Shown here: piece after piece, positions 18,581-28,893 of the stretch
Layout: each line of letters opens with the position of its first letter
Numbering within the stretch: the first letter of the stretch is position 1
The notes under the pieces: generated by a model
What the model was told of the DNA's origin: nothing
What the model saw: only the letters and a program-made list of their open reading frames with translations
The model's database searches: none
Made by a program: the position numbers and the translations under genes
DNA from: Williamsia sp. CHRR-6
GTDB taxonomy: Bacteria > Actinomycetota > Actinomycetes > Mycobacteriales > Mycobacteriaceae
NCBI RefSeq assembly: GCF_018474015.1
Contig: NZ_JAHCSG010000005.1
Coordinates: forward strand, 1-64,000
Length of the DNA: 64,000 bases
Direction: 5' to 3'

Positions 18581-20422
18581 ATGAACCGGATCGCCGACTT
18601 CCTCGGCCACCATCCGCCGTTCGACGGCCTTGAGCGCGGGGAACTCGAACGGCTGGCGGCACGCACGACGGTGCGCTCGGTCGCTGCAGGCGAGGAGGTG
18701 GCCAACGGCTTCACCGAGGTGGTGTCGGATCTGGTGGTGGTGATGTCGGGCTCGGTGGGGCTGTGGAACTCACCCGACGACTTCGCCGGAGCACCCGATG
18801 AGATCGTGGGAGTCGGTGGGGTGCTGGGCTATTCGTCCATCCTCACCCGCACGGCCCAGGGGCCGCGGGCGGCGGCGCTGACCGACTCACAGATCTGTCT
18901 GCTGCCCGCCTCGTCGATTCACGCCGTGTTCTCCAGCGTGTCAGGTGCGCGATTTCTGGCCGGCCGGTTGCGCGTGGCACGTCGAGTAGAGCCATCAGCT
19001 CGGGTGACCGGCACGGTCGACGATCTGATTCGCAGCGAGCCGATGGTCGGTGCAGCCTCGATGTCGGTGGCGCAGGCGGCGCGACTGATGACCGAGCGCA
19101 ATCGAGATCACCTCGTCATCCCACGCGATGATCTCGGGGGTCGGGGATACGGAGTGCTGACCGACGCCGACATCCGTGCCCGTGTGGTGGCGGCGGGGAT
19201 CAGCACCGACGTCCGCGTCGGTGAGGTGATGAACCCGCACGCGCCCACCGTCCTCACCGGAACCCCGGCCTCGCAGGCGTTGGTGCAGATCCTCGAGCTG
19301 GACTTGGACTGTCTACCGGTGGTCGACAATGCCGGGCGGCTGCGCGGTGTGGTCGGTCCGGGCGACTTCGTGGCCGCTCCCGCGGGGCGCAGCGTCACCT
19401 TGCGCGGGGAGATACTGGCCGCGCGCACACCCGAGGAATTGGCGGCGGCTGCGCAACGCACCTCATATCTCGCGGCCGAGTTGGTGCGCCGCGGCCAGCC
19501 CGCACGCGAAGCGACAGCGGTGCTGTCGTTGCTCAACGACGCAACGGTGCGGCGGGGCCTGGAACTCGTGCTGGACCAGCACCCCGAACTCGACCGCGAT
19601 GCGTTGACCTGGATCGTCCTGGGTAGCAACGCGCGTCGGGAGGCAGTGTTGAGTTCAGACCTCGACAGTGCGGTGGCCTTCGCCGACACCGTCGTCGACC
19701 CGGCGGTGATCGACGCCTACCGGGTTGCTTTCGGTGAGGTGGACCTGTTGTTGGCGGCCTGCGGGCTGTCCAATGACGCCAACGGCGCAGTCGCCTCGTC
19801 GGCGTTGTTCGCTCGCACCCACCGGCAGTGGCGCGAAGCCGCGGCCGGATGGCGGGAGTCTCCGCTGGAGAACAAGGGCATGATCATGACCTCGCTGCTG
19901 ATCGACAGTCGACCGATCTGGGGCGATCACGGTTTGTCCGCGGTGGCCGAGGTGTTCTCCGATCTGCGAGCGCATCCGGCAACGCTGCGGTTGCTGCTGG
20001 CCGAATCCCTGTCACACAAGGCGCGGATCCGGTCGATGCGTGATGTGTTGTCTGGCCGCGGAGGCACTTTCGACATCAAATCCCACGCCGTGCTGCCCGT
20101 GGTCAACATCGCACGGTGGGGTGCGTTGAGTGTGGGCTCGGGCGAGTTGGACACCCGGGCGCGGCTGCGTGCGGCGGCGGGCAGCGAGATGCTGACCGAG
20201 GACAACTCAGCGGTCCTCATCGAGGTCTTCGACGTACTGCAGAAGGTGCGGATGTCGTATCAGGTTGCGCAACTTGACAATCGGGAACCGGCGAGTGATG
20301 TGATCACCATGCGTCGCCTGTCTCCGCTCGACCGCAGCCTGGTCGCCCAGGCGGTGCGGGAGGTAGCTGCCGTGCAACGCCGGATGGTCAACCTCTCGCA
20401 CTACGTCCCGGTGACGAGGTGA
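18581..20422 (+). CDS. cNMP-binding / CBS / DUF294 nucleotidyltransferase-like signalling protein
   Basis: A 613-residue cytoplasmic protein with four modules. Residues ~10-125 form a cyclic-nucleotide-binding-like beta-barrel. Residues ~155-265 are paired CBS domains (MSVAQAARLMTERNRDHLVI and VGEVMNPHAPTVLTGTPASQAL). Residues ~275-440 form the DUF294 nucleotidyltransferase-like domain with LGSNARREAVLSSDLDSAVA (GS...DxD metal-binding pattern). The rest is the DUF294 C-terminal helical domain. Such proteins are thought to act as GlnD-like regulators of transport or metabolism, but the target is unknown. No Shine-Dalgarno is obvious. It ends 21 nt from the convergent ald gene. Confidence 0.85.
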   Translation: MNRIADFLGHHPPFDGLERGELERLAARTTVRSVAAGEEVANGFTEVVSDLVVVMSGSVGLWNSPDDFAGAPDEIVGVGGVLGYSSILTRTAQGPRAAALTDSQICLLPASSIHAVFSSVSGARFLAGRLRVARRVEPSARVTGTVDDLIRSEPMVGAASMSVAQAARLMTERNRDHLVIPRDDLGGRGYGVLTDADIRARVVAAGISTDVRVGEVMNPHAPTVLTGTPASQALVQILELDLDCLPVVDNAGRLRGVVGPGDFVAAPAGRSVTLRGEILAARTPEELAAAAQRTSYLAAELVRRGQPAREATAVLSLLNDATVRRGLELVLDQHPELDRDALTWIVLGSNARREAVLSSDLDSAVAFADTVVDPAVIDAYRVAFGEVDLLLAACGLSNDANGAVASSALFARTHRQWREAAAGWRESPLENKGMIMTSLLIDSRPIWGDHGLSAVAEVFSDLRAHPATLRLLLAESLSHKARIRSMRDVLSGRGGTFDIKSHAVLPVVNIARWGALSVGSGELDTRARLRAAAGSEMLTEDNSAVLIEVFDVLQKVRMSYQVAQLDNREPASDVITMRRLSPLDRSLVAQAVREVAAVQRRMVNLSHYVPVTR

Positions 20423-20443
20423 CCCGCTGTGCTTCGACGACCC

Positions 20444-21544
20444 TCAGCGGGCAGCCACGGGAAGACCGTGCGCTGTGCCCACCGTGGGGGCGAACAATCG
20501 CCCGTGGTCGGTGGACAAGCCAGCCGCCAGGGCGGGTGAGTTGACGATCGCCTGCTCGGTCCCCTGATCGGCCAACTGCAGCACATGGGGAAGCGTGGCT
20601 CCGGTCAATGCCGAGGTCGATGTGCGCGCGACCGCACCAGGCATGTTGGCCACGCAGTAGAAGACCGAATTGTGCACCATGAACGTGGGATCGTCGTGGG
20701 TGGTGGGTCGTGAGTCCTCGAAACAGCCGCCCTGATCGATCGCGATGTCAACCAGCACCGAACCCGGCTTCATCTGGGCCACAAGCGCATTGGACACCAC
20801 GACGGGAGCTTTGGCACCGGGGATCAGCACGGCCCCGATGACCAGGTCGGCGGTCCGGACCGCAGCCTCCACCGCCAGTGCAGTGCTGTAGCGGGTGTGT
20901 ACCCGTCCGCCGAAGCGGGCATCGATCGCCCGCAGTTTGGCGATGTCGAGGTCGAAGACGGTGACCGCAGCCCCCATTCCCATCGCGATGGTCGCCGCGT
21001 TGACGCCACTCACCCCGCCGCCGATGATGACGACGTCGGCGGGTTCGGTGCCGGGGACGCCGCCCATCAGCACGCCGCGACCACCGGCGGACCGCATCAG
21101 GTGAAACGCGCCCACCTGCGGTGCCAGGCGGCCTGCGACCTCACTCATGGGGGCGAGCAGCGGCAGCGATCCGTCGGGTGATTCGACGGTCTCGTAGGCG
21201 ATCGAGGTGATCCCGGAGTCGAGCAGCGCCTGGGTACATGCCCTGCTGGCGGCGAGATGCAGGTAGGTGAACAACGTCTGACCCGAGCGCATGCGGTGGT
21301 ACTCAGCTTCGACCGGCTCTTTCACCTTCAACACCAGATCGGACTGTTCCCACACCGCGTCGGCGTCGGTGATGATCTGCGCGCCGACAGCTTTGAAGTC
21401 GATGTCGGTAATCGCGGAGCCTGATCCTGCGTCGGCCTCGATGATCACCTCGTGGCCCCTGCGGGTCAGCTCGGCCACTCCGGCCGGCGTGATGGCGACT
21501 CGGAATTCGTTGTTCTTGATCTCGCGGGGGATGCCGACGCGCAT
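20444..21544 (-). CDS. ald: Alanine dehydrogenase
   Basis: NAD-dependent oxidative deamination of L-alanine to pyruvate and ammonium, reversible. The 366-residue protein begins MRVGIPREIKNNEFRVA, characteristic of the family, with substrate-binding Lys75 in LVLKVKEP and catalytic His96 in FTYLHLA. The Rossmann motif VVIIGGGVSGVNAA, the DIAIDQGGCFEDS block and the NMPGAVARTSTSAL block complete it. ATG 21544 is set by the conserved N-terminus; the open frame extends about 94 codons further without homology. The gene diverges from an Lrp/AsnC regulator, the AldR arrangement of mycobacteria, where alanine induces ald. Confidence 0.96.
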   Translation of the reverse strand: MRVGIPREIKNNEFRVAITPAGVAELTRRGHEVIIEADAGSGSAITDIDFKAVGAQIITDADAVWEQSDLVLKVKEPVEAEYHRMRSGQTLFTYLHLAASRACTQALLDSGITSIAYETVESPDGSLPLLAPMSEVAGRLAPQVGAFHLMRSAGGRGVLMGGVPGTEPADVVIIGGGVSGVNAATIAMGMGAAVTVFDLDIAKLRAIDARFGGRVHTRYSTALAVEAAVRTADLVIGAVLIPGAKAPVVVSNALVAQMKPGSVLVDIAIDQGGCFEDSRPTTHDDPTFMVHNSVFYCVANMPGAVARTSTSALTGATLPHVLQLADQGTEQAIVNSPALAAGLSTDHGRLFAPTVGTAHGLPVAAR

Positions 21545-21690
21545 GGCTGGGTCCGATCTCCGATGGGGCATCGACGGTTCCGACGCCAGTTCCACAAGAT
21601 TGAACACAGTTCGGTCAGAGCGCAATAGAAGCGCAGTATATTCTGAGAGCAGTCCATCAGATCGTGAATAGTTCAGATTGGAGGGGTCAT
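21545..21690. promoter_or_regulatory. ald-aldR divergent promoter region
   Basis: The 146-nt gap is locally AT-rich. It holds a short inverted repeat GAAC-ACA-GTTC (21602-21612) and CAG-TATATT-CTG (21634-21645), with TATATT (21637-21642) a possible -10 box. These are candidate AldR/Lrp-type sites; the assignment is positional only. Confidence 0.4.
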
Positions 21691-22182
21691 ATGCCGGTTT
21701 CTCCGAACGATATTCGAGCGCGGGCTGAGCGCGATCTCGATGCCGTGGATCGGGCGTTGGTGGGTTTGCTGCAGGGCGACGCGCGCATTCCCAATCGCGA
21801 ACTCGCCGACCGGGTGGGGGTGGCACCCTCGACGTGTCACGGGCGGGTACGTCGGCTCATCGAGCTCGGAGTCATCCGTGGGTTCTTCGCCGACGTCGAC
21901 CCGGCGGCCGTGGGCCGGCCCTTGCGGGCGATGGTCGCGGTGAGCCTGCAATCGGACGCCCGGGGCCAGATCCGGCACTTCGTCGAACAGATTCGGGTGC
22001 GAACGGAGATCATCGACGTGTTCTTCCTCGCCGGAACCGACGACTACCTGTTGCATGTCGCGGTCGCCGACACCGAGGCGCTGCGCGGCTTCGTCGAGAT
22101 GCTCAACTCTCGGCCGGAGGTGTCCGGGACCACCACGTCGTTGGTGTTCGAGCATGTGCGCGGTTCGGCTCCGTTGTACTGA
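21691..22182 (+). CDS. aldR: Lrp/AsnC-family regulator, AldR-like
   Basis: Amino-acid-responsive transcription factor, probably the regulator of ald. The 163 residues comprise an N-terminal winged helix-turn-helix (VDRALVGLLQGDARIPNREL then VGVAPSTCHGRVRRL) and a C-terminal RAM/ligand domain containing VFFLAGTDDYLLHVAVADTE. ATG 21691 has GGAGGGG 4 nt upstream; a GTG nine codons earlier is the alternative. It is transcribed away from ald, the classic arrangement for an autoregulated Lrp-type activator. Confidence 0.93.
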   Translation: MPVSPNDIRARAERDLDAVDRALVGLLQGDARIPNRELADRVGVAPSTCHGRVRRLIELGVIRGFFADVDPAAVGRPLRAMVAVSLQSDARGQIRHFVEQIRVRTEIIDVFFLAGTDDYLLHVAVADTEALRGFVEMLNSRPEVSGTTTSLVFEHVRGSAPLY

Positions 22183-22207
22183 ACGCAGCGGACGAGCTGC
22201 GACCGGG

Positions 22208-22606
22208 CTACTGGATGGTCGCCTCGTAGGCCTGCATCCGCCGGGTGAATCCGACGGTCTGGTCTGGGTCCCACCACGACCACCGGGGCTCTGCGTCGTC
22301 GAGGTCGGTCAGGGCGGCGATGAGAGCATCGGTGGCTTGGGTGCGCACAGCCAGCACCCCGGCCATGTCGCCCGGGCGTGGCGGTGTGGACCCTTCCACC
22401 CGATCAAGCCCTGCGGGATCGGTTGTCGAGAGGGAGAGTACGCCGGCCCAGAACAGATGTACCTCGGTCAGGTGCCAGGCCAGATCGAGCGCAGTCCATC
22501 CCGGGCAGGTGGGTACGCGTGCATCGGGGTCGGACGTCGCCAGCACTGCGGCAAAGCGCTGCGACTCGGTGGCGATGATGGTCAGCCGGTCGGATGGGGA
22601 GCCCAT
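22208..22606 (-). CDS. Short mycothiol maleylpyruvate isomerase-like (DinB fold) protein, C-terminally truncated
   Basis: The 132 residues match the N-terminal MDMPI/DinB helical domain: CPGWTALDLAWHLTEVHLFWA supplies a putative metal His, and RRMQAYEATIQ ends the protein. Family members usually continue with (E)xxxHRxDA and a second domain. Here the stop falls exactly where the HR is expected, and the last metal ligand is Gln (ATIQ). The product may be a non-catalytic remnant or a small regulatory relative. ATG 22606 has AGGAG 7 nt upstream; GTG 22609 directly precedes it. No enzymatic role should be assumed. Confidence 0.7.
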   Translation of the reverse strand: MGSPSDRLTIIATESQRFAAVLATSDPDARVPTCPGWTALDLAWHLTEVHLFWAGVLSLSTTDPAGLDRVEGSTPPRPGDMAGVLAVRTQATDALIAALTDLDDAEPRWSWWDPDQTVGFTRRMQAYEATIQ

Positions 22607-22644
22607 CACAGGGCTCCTCGTAGACTGACGTTCAACACATCTGA

Positions 22645-23903
<1,259 letters not shown>

Positions 23904-23911
23904 ACGCGACG

Positions 23912-25696
23912 CTAGTCGCGCGTCAACCGCGGCAGGAGTGCCTCTGTCTTGGCCTCGGTCCACCCCGGCGGTTGCAGGATGGCGGCCCATGCGTAGGGCA
24001 CTGCGGTCAGGTAGTTGTGACCGTGGCCGTCGGGCACGCTCACCGCTCGGGCCAGGTCGGCGCTCACCTGCAGGAAGGTGACGAACGGTATCCACCGCGT
24101 GGACTTGACCACGTCGCGCCCGCGGCTCTCCTTGAGCCAGTCCGGTTCGGAGAGGATGAGTTTCGGATTCCACCAGGCGATGGGATCGGAGGCGTGCTGC
24201 AGGTAGACCACGCGTGGGGTGGACCAGGGACCCGACGGGCGTTCGAGGTCCTTCTGATCGGCGATGAACCGCACCTGCCCACCACGCTCGTAGATGGGCA
24301 ACCATTCGGGGCTGCCCTTGTCGCGCGAGTTCGTCAGGTCCTTCCACAGGGTGTTGTTGAATGTGGGTCCGCTGAACAGCGCGCCATCGGTGCGCGCGGT
24401 GACCGAGGGGATGGTGCCGAACGCCGACTCGCCGGCGAACGAGCCCAGACTCTCGCCGAACACCACGATCTTGGGGCGTCGCGACTCGGGTACCGCGCGG
24501 ACCTTGGCGTCGATGGCTTCGAACAGTTCCAGACCGGCGCGACGCGCTCGTTGTTTGTCGGCCAGGAACGAAATCCAGCTCGGCAGGTAGGAATACTGCA
24601 TGGACACCGTGGCGACGTCGCCGTTGTACATGTATTCCAACGAGTCGGTCATGGCCTTGTTGGTCCAGCCCGAGCCTGTGGCCGATCCCACCGCGATCAG
24701 GCGTCGCGTCAGGCCGCCGGTGCGCTCGAGCTCGTCTGCGGCCCTCTTGGCGTTGGCTCGCAGGTCAGATCCAGATCCCAACCCGACGAACACCCGGATC
24801 GGCTCGATCGCAGGTGCTCGGTTGAACTCCGACAACGCTTCGACCGACGGACCGTGCGAGATGAACACGCGGCCTTCGCGACCCAACGAATTCCAGGAGA
24901 CCAGCGAGCCCGGTCCGCCTGATCGCAGGGGTGTGGTGGGCGGGGTGGAGTCGGCGGTCGTCTCGTCGTTGGCGGAGGCGAATGTGGAGTTCAGGAAGTT
25001 CATCGCGTAGTTGGCCACCACCCCGTTGAGCAGGAAGCCGGTCAGCACGACCACCACGGTCACACCGGAGACGACGGATATGCGCGGCGGAGCGATCTTG
25101 TTGAGTTGCCGGGTGAGCCAGCGGATGATGTCGGCCCACCCTTGTCCGATCGTCATCAGCAGCGCGTGCACTATGAGTGCCACCACTGCGGTCGCGGGAA
25201 ACGCGGTCCAGCGCAGATGCGGCACCCCCATCAGATCGCGGATCTCGTTCTGCCACCGTGAGAACCAGTAGAGCATGATCACCGAGCCGACGACGTAGAC
25301 CACAGCCAAGCCCAGCCACACGTACCACCGGGGGGTGCGCCAGGGGGTGTCCCGGGAGAGCAGGTACCGCGCCAACCAGGCGAAGAAGGCGCCTACCGCG
25401 TATCCGGTCGCAGCGGCTGCACCGCTGACCACGCCCTGGAACAGGGGGGTCCGCGGTAGTAGCGACGGTGTCAACGACAGCCACCAGAACACCACGGCCA
25501 CAGCAGTGCCGGTGAAGCTGTTGCGGTGGACGTAGGAGCGGGCCCGCCGGCCGCTGGCGCGCGCGATCCGGTGTAGCGGGCCGCGCGGCGTTGAGACTGC
25601 CGATGCCGCAACGGTTTCCGTAGGATCGGCTGCCCGGGATGCCTCAGCTGCGGTGTCATCGGTGGGTGCGTCGGTTGGTGCCGCGTCTCGTCTCAC
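23912..25696 (-). CDS. Membrane-anchored alpha/beta-hydrolase (Abhydrolase_9 type)
   Basis: A 594-residue protein with an N-terminal membrane domain of about four to five hydrophobic segments (FWWLSLTPSLLPRTPLFQGV starts the first) and a C-terminal alpha/beta-hydrolase domain with the nucleophile elbow FGESLGS (Ser about 416), a late Asp in HASDPIAWW and a GHGHNYL block likely to hold the catalytic His. Substrate unknown; a lipid or ester near the membrane is plausible. The start GTG 25696 follows no clear Shine-Dalgarno, and the N-terminal ~50 residues look disordered, so it is uncertain. It converges with the dapB operon, 8 nt apart. Confidence 0.82.
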   Translation of the reverse strand: MRRDAAPTDAPTDDTAAEASRAADPTETVAASAVSTPRGPLHRIARASGRRARSYVHRNSFTGTAVAVVFWWLSLTPSLLPRTPLFQGVVSGAAAATGYAVGAFFAWLARYLLSRDTPWRTPRWYVWLGLAVVYVVGSVIMLYWFSRWQNEIRDLMGVPHLRWTAFPATAVVALIVHALLMTIGQGWADIIRWLTRQLNKIAPPRISVVSGVTVVVVLTGFLLNGVVANYAMNFLNSTFASANDETTADSTPPTTPLRSGGPGSLVSWNSLGREGRVFISHGPSVEALSEFNRAPAIEPIRVFVGLGSGSDLRANAKRAADELERTGGLTRRLIAVGSATGSGWTNKAMTDSLEYMYNGDVATVSMQYSYLPSWISFLADKQRARRAGLELFEAIDAKVRAVPESRRPKIVVFGESLGSFAGESAFGTIPSVTARTDGALFSGPTFNNTLWKDLTNSRDKGSPEWLPIYERGGQVRFIADQKDLERPSGPWSTPRVVYLQHASDPIAWWNPKLILSEPDWLKESRGRDVVKSTRWIPFVTFLQVSADLARAVSVPDGHGHNYLTAVPYAWAAILQPPGWTEAKTEALLPRLTRD

Positions 25697-25746
25697 CGCT
25701 GCATCGTGCCAAACCGGAACTGCCGATCGCCGCCACAGGTGGATCG

Positions 25747-25775
25747 GTGACCGAAACGTATCGATTCCGTAGTCT
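25747..25775 (+). promoter_or_regulatory. Candidate promoter of the flavodoxin-fold gene
   Basis: GTGACC (25747-25752) and TAGTCT (25770-25775) are 17 nt apart, a reasonable SigA-like match 27 nt before the start codon. Confidence 0.35.
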
Positions 25776-25801
25776 GAGCGGGTCGGAAAGGAGGCGACGT
25801 C

Positions 25802-26254
25802 GTGGCCAGGTTGCTCGTCGTGCATCACACCCCGTCGCCACACTGTCAGGCGATGTTGGAGGCGGTGTGCGCGGGCGCGCGCGACACCGAGATCACCGGG
25901 GTCGACGTGACCGTCCGCCCGGCCCTGTCGACCACCGCGTCTGATTTCCTCGACGCCGATGCCTATGTGCTGGGCAGCCCGGTCAACCTCGGATACATCT
26001 CCGGTGCCCTCAAACATGCCTTCGACTGCGCGTACTATCCGATTCTCGACGCCACGCGCGGGCGGTCGTTCGGGGTGTTCTTGCATGGCAACGAAGGCCC
26101 CGAGGGCGCGGTGCGGGCGATCGAGACCATCACCACCGGACTCGGGTGGGAACGCGGGGCGGCCGACGTGATCGTGTCCGGCCCGCCGCGGGCACCAGAT
26201 CTCGCCGCCTGTCGAGAGCTCGGCTCGGTGCTCGCCGCGGTGTTGATGGACTGA
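25802..26254 (+). CDS. Flavodoxin-fold NAD(P)H reductase-like protein
   Basis: A small (150 aa) flavodoxin-like protein: an N-terminal strand RLLVVHHTPSPHCQAML supplies the FMN phosphate loop (H.TPS....M), and DAYVLGSPVNLGYISGALKHAFD matches the YVLGSP..... .G.LK.FiD motif of the family. The electron acceptor is not predictable. GTG 25802 has a strong AAAGGAGG (25787-25794) 7 nt upstream. It lies between the divergent hydrolase gene and thyA. Confidence 0.82.
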   Translation: MARLLVVHHTPSPHCQAMLEAVCAGARDTEITGVDVTVRPALSTTASDFLDADAYVLGSPVNLGYISGALKHAFDCAYYPILDATRGRSFGVFLHGNEGPEGAVRAIETITTGLGWERGAADVIVSGPPRAPDLAACRELGSVLAAVLMD

Positions 26255-26330
26255 TGCGGCGGTGCTGGATCGACATCGCGTCAGCGGCCACACCCCGCGG
26301 GGTCCCGCTATGGTGGAGTGCTCGAGAACC

Positions 26331-26336
26331 TAGACT
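26331..26336 (+). promoter_or_regulatory. thyA -10 box (leaderless transcript)
   Basis: TAGACT ends 6 nt before the GTG at 26343, placing the transcription start at the first base of the start codon. There is no Shine-Dalgarno and no clear -35. Confidence 0.55.
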
Positions 26337-26342
26337 CGGGGC

Positions 26343-27158
26343 GTGACCTCGTCCGCAGATGCCATCGCCACCCCGTATGAGGACCTGCTGCGGCTGGTGC
26401 TGGAGACCGGGACCCCCAAGGCCGACCGTACCGGCACCGGGACTCGAAGCGTGTTCGGTCATCAGCTCCGCTACGACCTGGCGGCCGGGTTCCCTCTGAT
26501 CACCACCAAACGGGTCCACGTGAAGTCGGTGTTCTACGAACTGCTGTGGTTTCTGCGCGGTGACTCGAACGTGCGGTGGCTGCAGGAGCGCGGGGTGACG
26601 ATCTGGGACGAGTGGGCCGACCCCTCCGGCGATCTCGGCCCGGTCTATGGGGTCCAGTGGCGCAGCTGGCCCACGCCCTCGGGTGACCACATCGACCAGA
26701 TCTCGAATGCGTTGGCGCTTCTGCGGTCTGATCCCGACTCGCGTCGCAACATCGTCTCGGCGTGGAACGTGGGAGAGATCCCGCAGATGGCTCTGCCGCC
26801 GTGTCACGTGTTCTTCCAGTTCTATGTCGCCGACGAAAAGCTCTCGTGCCAGCTGTATCAGCGCAGCGCTGATCTGTTCCTCGGGGTGCCGTTCAACATC
26901 GCCTCGTACGCGCTGCTGACCCACATGATGGCCGCGCAAGCGGGACTCGCCGTCGGCGACTTCGTCTGGACCGGCGGCGACTGCCACATCTACGACAACC
27001 ACATCGACCAGGTGCGGCTGCAACTGTCCCGGGAGCCCTTCGCCTACCCGACAGTGGAACTCGCGCAGCGCGATTCGATCTTCGACTACACCTACGACGA
27101 CATCTCCGTAGTGGGCTACCAGCACCACCCGGCGATCTCGGCCCCGGTCGCAGTATGA
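26343..27158 (+). CDS. thyA: Thymidylate synthase ThyA
   Basis: Folate-dependent dUMP to dTMP methylation, which turns methylene-THF into DHF. The 271 residues contain [19 protein letters not shown] at the N-terminus, the catalytic Cys154 in [13 protein letters not shown], the dUMP-binding [17 protein letters not shown] and [12 protein letters not shown]. The stop overlaps the dfrA start (ATGA), so synthase and DHF reductase are made together. The start is assigned at GTG 26343, immediately behind the -10 box. Confidence 0.98.
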   Translation: MTSSADAIATPYEDLLRLVLETGTPKADRTGTGTRSVFGHQLRYDLAAGFPLITTKRVHVKSVFYELLWFLRGDSNVRWLQERGVTIWDEWADPSGDLGPVYGVQWRSWPTPSGDHIDQISNALALLRSDPDSRRNIVSAWNVGEIPQMALPPCHVFFQFYVADEKLSCQLYQRSADLFLGVPFNIASYALLTHMMAAQAGLAVGDFVWTGGDCHIYDNHIDQVRLQLSREPFAYPTVELAQRDSIFDYTYDDISVVGYQHHPAISAPVAV

Positions 27159-27643
27159 CGGTGGCGTTGATCTGGGCTCAGGACCGCAACGGTGCGGTGG
27201 GCCGCGACAACACCATTCCGTGGCGAGTTCCCGAGGACCAGAAACGATTTCGTGAACTCACCCGCGGTCACCGCGTCGTGATGGGCCGCCGGACCTGGGA
27301 GTCGCTGCCGGTCCGGTTTCGTCCCCTGCCCGATCGCCGCAACATCGTGCTCACCCGGGACGTGCGCTGGAGCGCCCCGGGCGCCGAGGTCGCCCATGAT
27401 CTCTCCGCCGCTTTGCGGATCGACCCGCAGGACACGGTGATCGTCATGGGGGGGTCACAGATCTATGCGGCAGCACTGCCGTTCGCCGATCACCTGTGGA
27501 TCACCGACATCGACACCGTGGTCGCAGACGCCGATGCTCACGCGCCCGACCTCGATGACGAATGGGATTGCTCCATCGGCGAGTGGGCCACCTCCACCAC
27601 AGGCATGCGCTACCGGTATCGAGATCTGACGCGTCGTCGATGA
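27155..27643 (+). CDS. dfrA: Dihydrofolate reductase
   Basis: Regenerates tetrahydrofolate after the ThyA reaction. At 162 residues it has the family length. Visible motifs: [20 protein letters not shown] (substrate loop and active site), [19 protein letters not shown] and [15 protein letters not shown]. It overlaps thyA and the following winged-helix gene by ATGA at each end, forming a tightly coupled three-gene unit. Confidence 0.97.
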   Translation: MTVALIWAQDRNGAVGRDNTIPWRVPEDQKRFRELTRGHRVVMGRRTWESLPVRFRPLPDRRNIVLTRDVRWSAPGAEVAHDLSAALRIDPQDTVIVMGGSQIYAAALPFADHLWITDIDTVVADADAHAPDLDDEWDCSIGEWATSTTGMRYRYRDLTRRR

Positions 27644-28860
27644 CCTCGACCCTGTCGGCGGCACAGGCGCGTCGGATCATGTTGGCGGCCCAGGGTTTCG
27701 CTGATCCGCCGCCCGCGGCTGCGCCCACCCGTGCACACCTGAAGCGGGTGGTCGATCGCGTCGCGCTGATCCAGATGGACTCGGTCAGTGTCGCGGTCCG
27801 CAGCCACTACATGCCGCTGTTCAGCCGACTCGGGCCCTACGATGTCGACCTGCTGCATCGCGCCGCGTGGGAACCGACCCCTCGTGCACCCCGCCTGCTC
27901 ACCGAGTACTGGGCGCATGAGGCCGCCCTGATCCCGGTCGAGGACTGGCCGCTGTTCGGGTGGCGGATGGCGAGCCGACGTGAACACCGGTACCACCGTT
28001 TCGCTTTCGACACCGCCGACGGTCGCCGCCTCAGCCGCGACATCCTGGCCGCCGTCGCCGACCTGGGGCCGTCGACCAGCCGCGCACTGGAGACGACGCT
28101 GGGGCGATCCTCGCCGAGTCGTCGCGGGACCTGGTGGGACCGAAGTGATGTGAAGAACGTCTGCGAAGCGCTGTTCGCCGTCGGCGAGCTCGCGGCGCTG
28201 CGGCGCTCGGGATTCCTTCGGCATTACGGTCTGCCCGCCGACATCCTCGGTTCCACCGTCGCCGAACGACAGGTACCGCAGGACGAAGCGATTCCCGCGC
28301 TGTTGAGAAAGGCGATTCGCGCCCTCGGGGTGGCCACCGAGATGGACCTGGGTGACTATTACCGCCTGCCGATCGCGCAGACGCGGGCGGTGCTCGCCGA
28401 TCTCGTGAACACCGCTGCGGTCGAACGTGTGACGGTCGACGGGTGGGATCGGCCGGCTTACCTCGACCCGACCGCCAGACACCCGCGACGGGTGACGCGC
28501 TCGGCGCTGCTCTCACCGTTCGACTCGATGACGTTCTTCCGTCCCCGGCTGCAGCGGACGTTCGGCATGCACTACCGCATCGAGATCTACGTGCCCGAGC
28601 CCAAGCGGCAGTACGGCTACTACGTGTTCCCGTACCTTCTTGACGAATCCATGTGTGCCCGAGTAGATCTCAGATCCGACACGGCCACCGGGACTCTGCA
28701 GGTGCTGGGGGCGTGGGCGGAGGTCGGGGTGGATCGCACCCATGTGGCCGACCGGCTGCACACCGACCTCACCCGCATGGCGCAGTGGCTGGGATGCGAT
28801 CGACTCGACATCGGTGATCGCGGCGATCTCGCCGACCCGCTGCGACGCGTCGGTCGTTGA
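27640..28860 (+). CDS. YcaQ/AlkX-type winged-helix DNA glycosylase
   Basis: HTH_42 family protein related to enzymes that unhook DNA interstrand crosslinks. The 406 residues show the tandem winged-helix layout. The active-site motif LIQMDSVSV has the Q-phi-D pattern of the YcaQ (AlkX) branch rather than the Q-phi-Q of the azinomycin-resistance branch. YWAHEAALIP and QYGYYVFPYLL are further family landmarks. The ATG overlaps the dfrA stop. Activity is inferred from the family; pairing with dTMP/folate genes is also seen in relatives of this genus, as far as remembered. Confidence 0.85.
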   Translation: MTSTLSAAQARRIMLAAQGFADPPPAAAPTRAHLKRVVDRVALIQMDSVSVAVRSHYMPLFSRLGPYDVDLLHRAAWEPTPRAPRLLTEYWAHEAALIPVEDWPLFGWRMASRREHRYHRFAFDTADGRRLSRDILAAVADLGPSTSRALETTLGRSSPSRRGTWWDRSDVKNVCEALFAVGELAALRRSGFLRHYGLPADILGSTVAERQVPQDEAIPALLRKAIRALGVATEMDLGDYYRLPIAQTRAVLADLVNTAAVERVTVDGWDRPAYLDPTARHPRRVTRSALLSPFDSMTFFRPRLQRTFGMHYRIEIYVPEPKRQYGYYVFPYLLDESMCARVDLRSDTATGTLQVLGAWAEVGVDRTHVADRLHTDLTRMAQWLGCDRLDIGDRGDLADPLRRVGR

Positions 28861-28893
28861 GGTGACCGCGCGACGGGGTGCCGGCTCGCGAGG

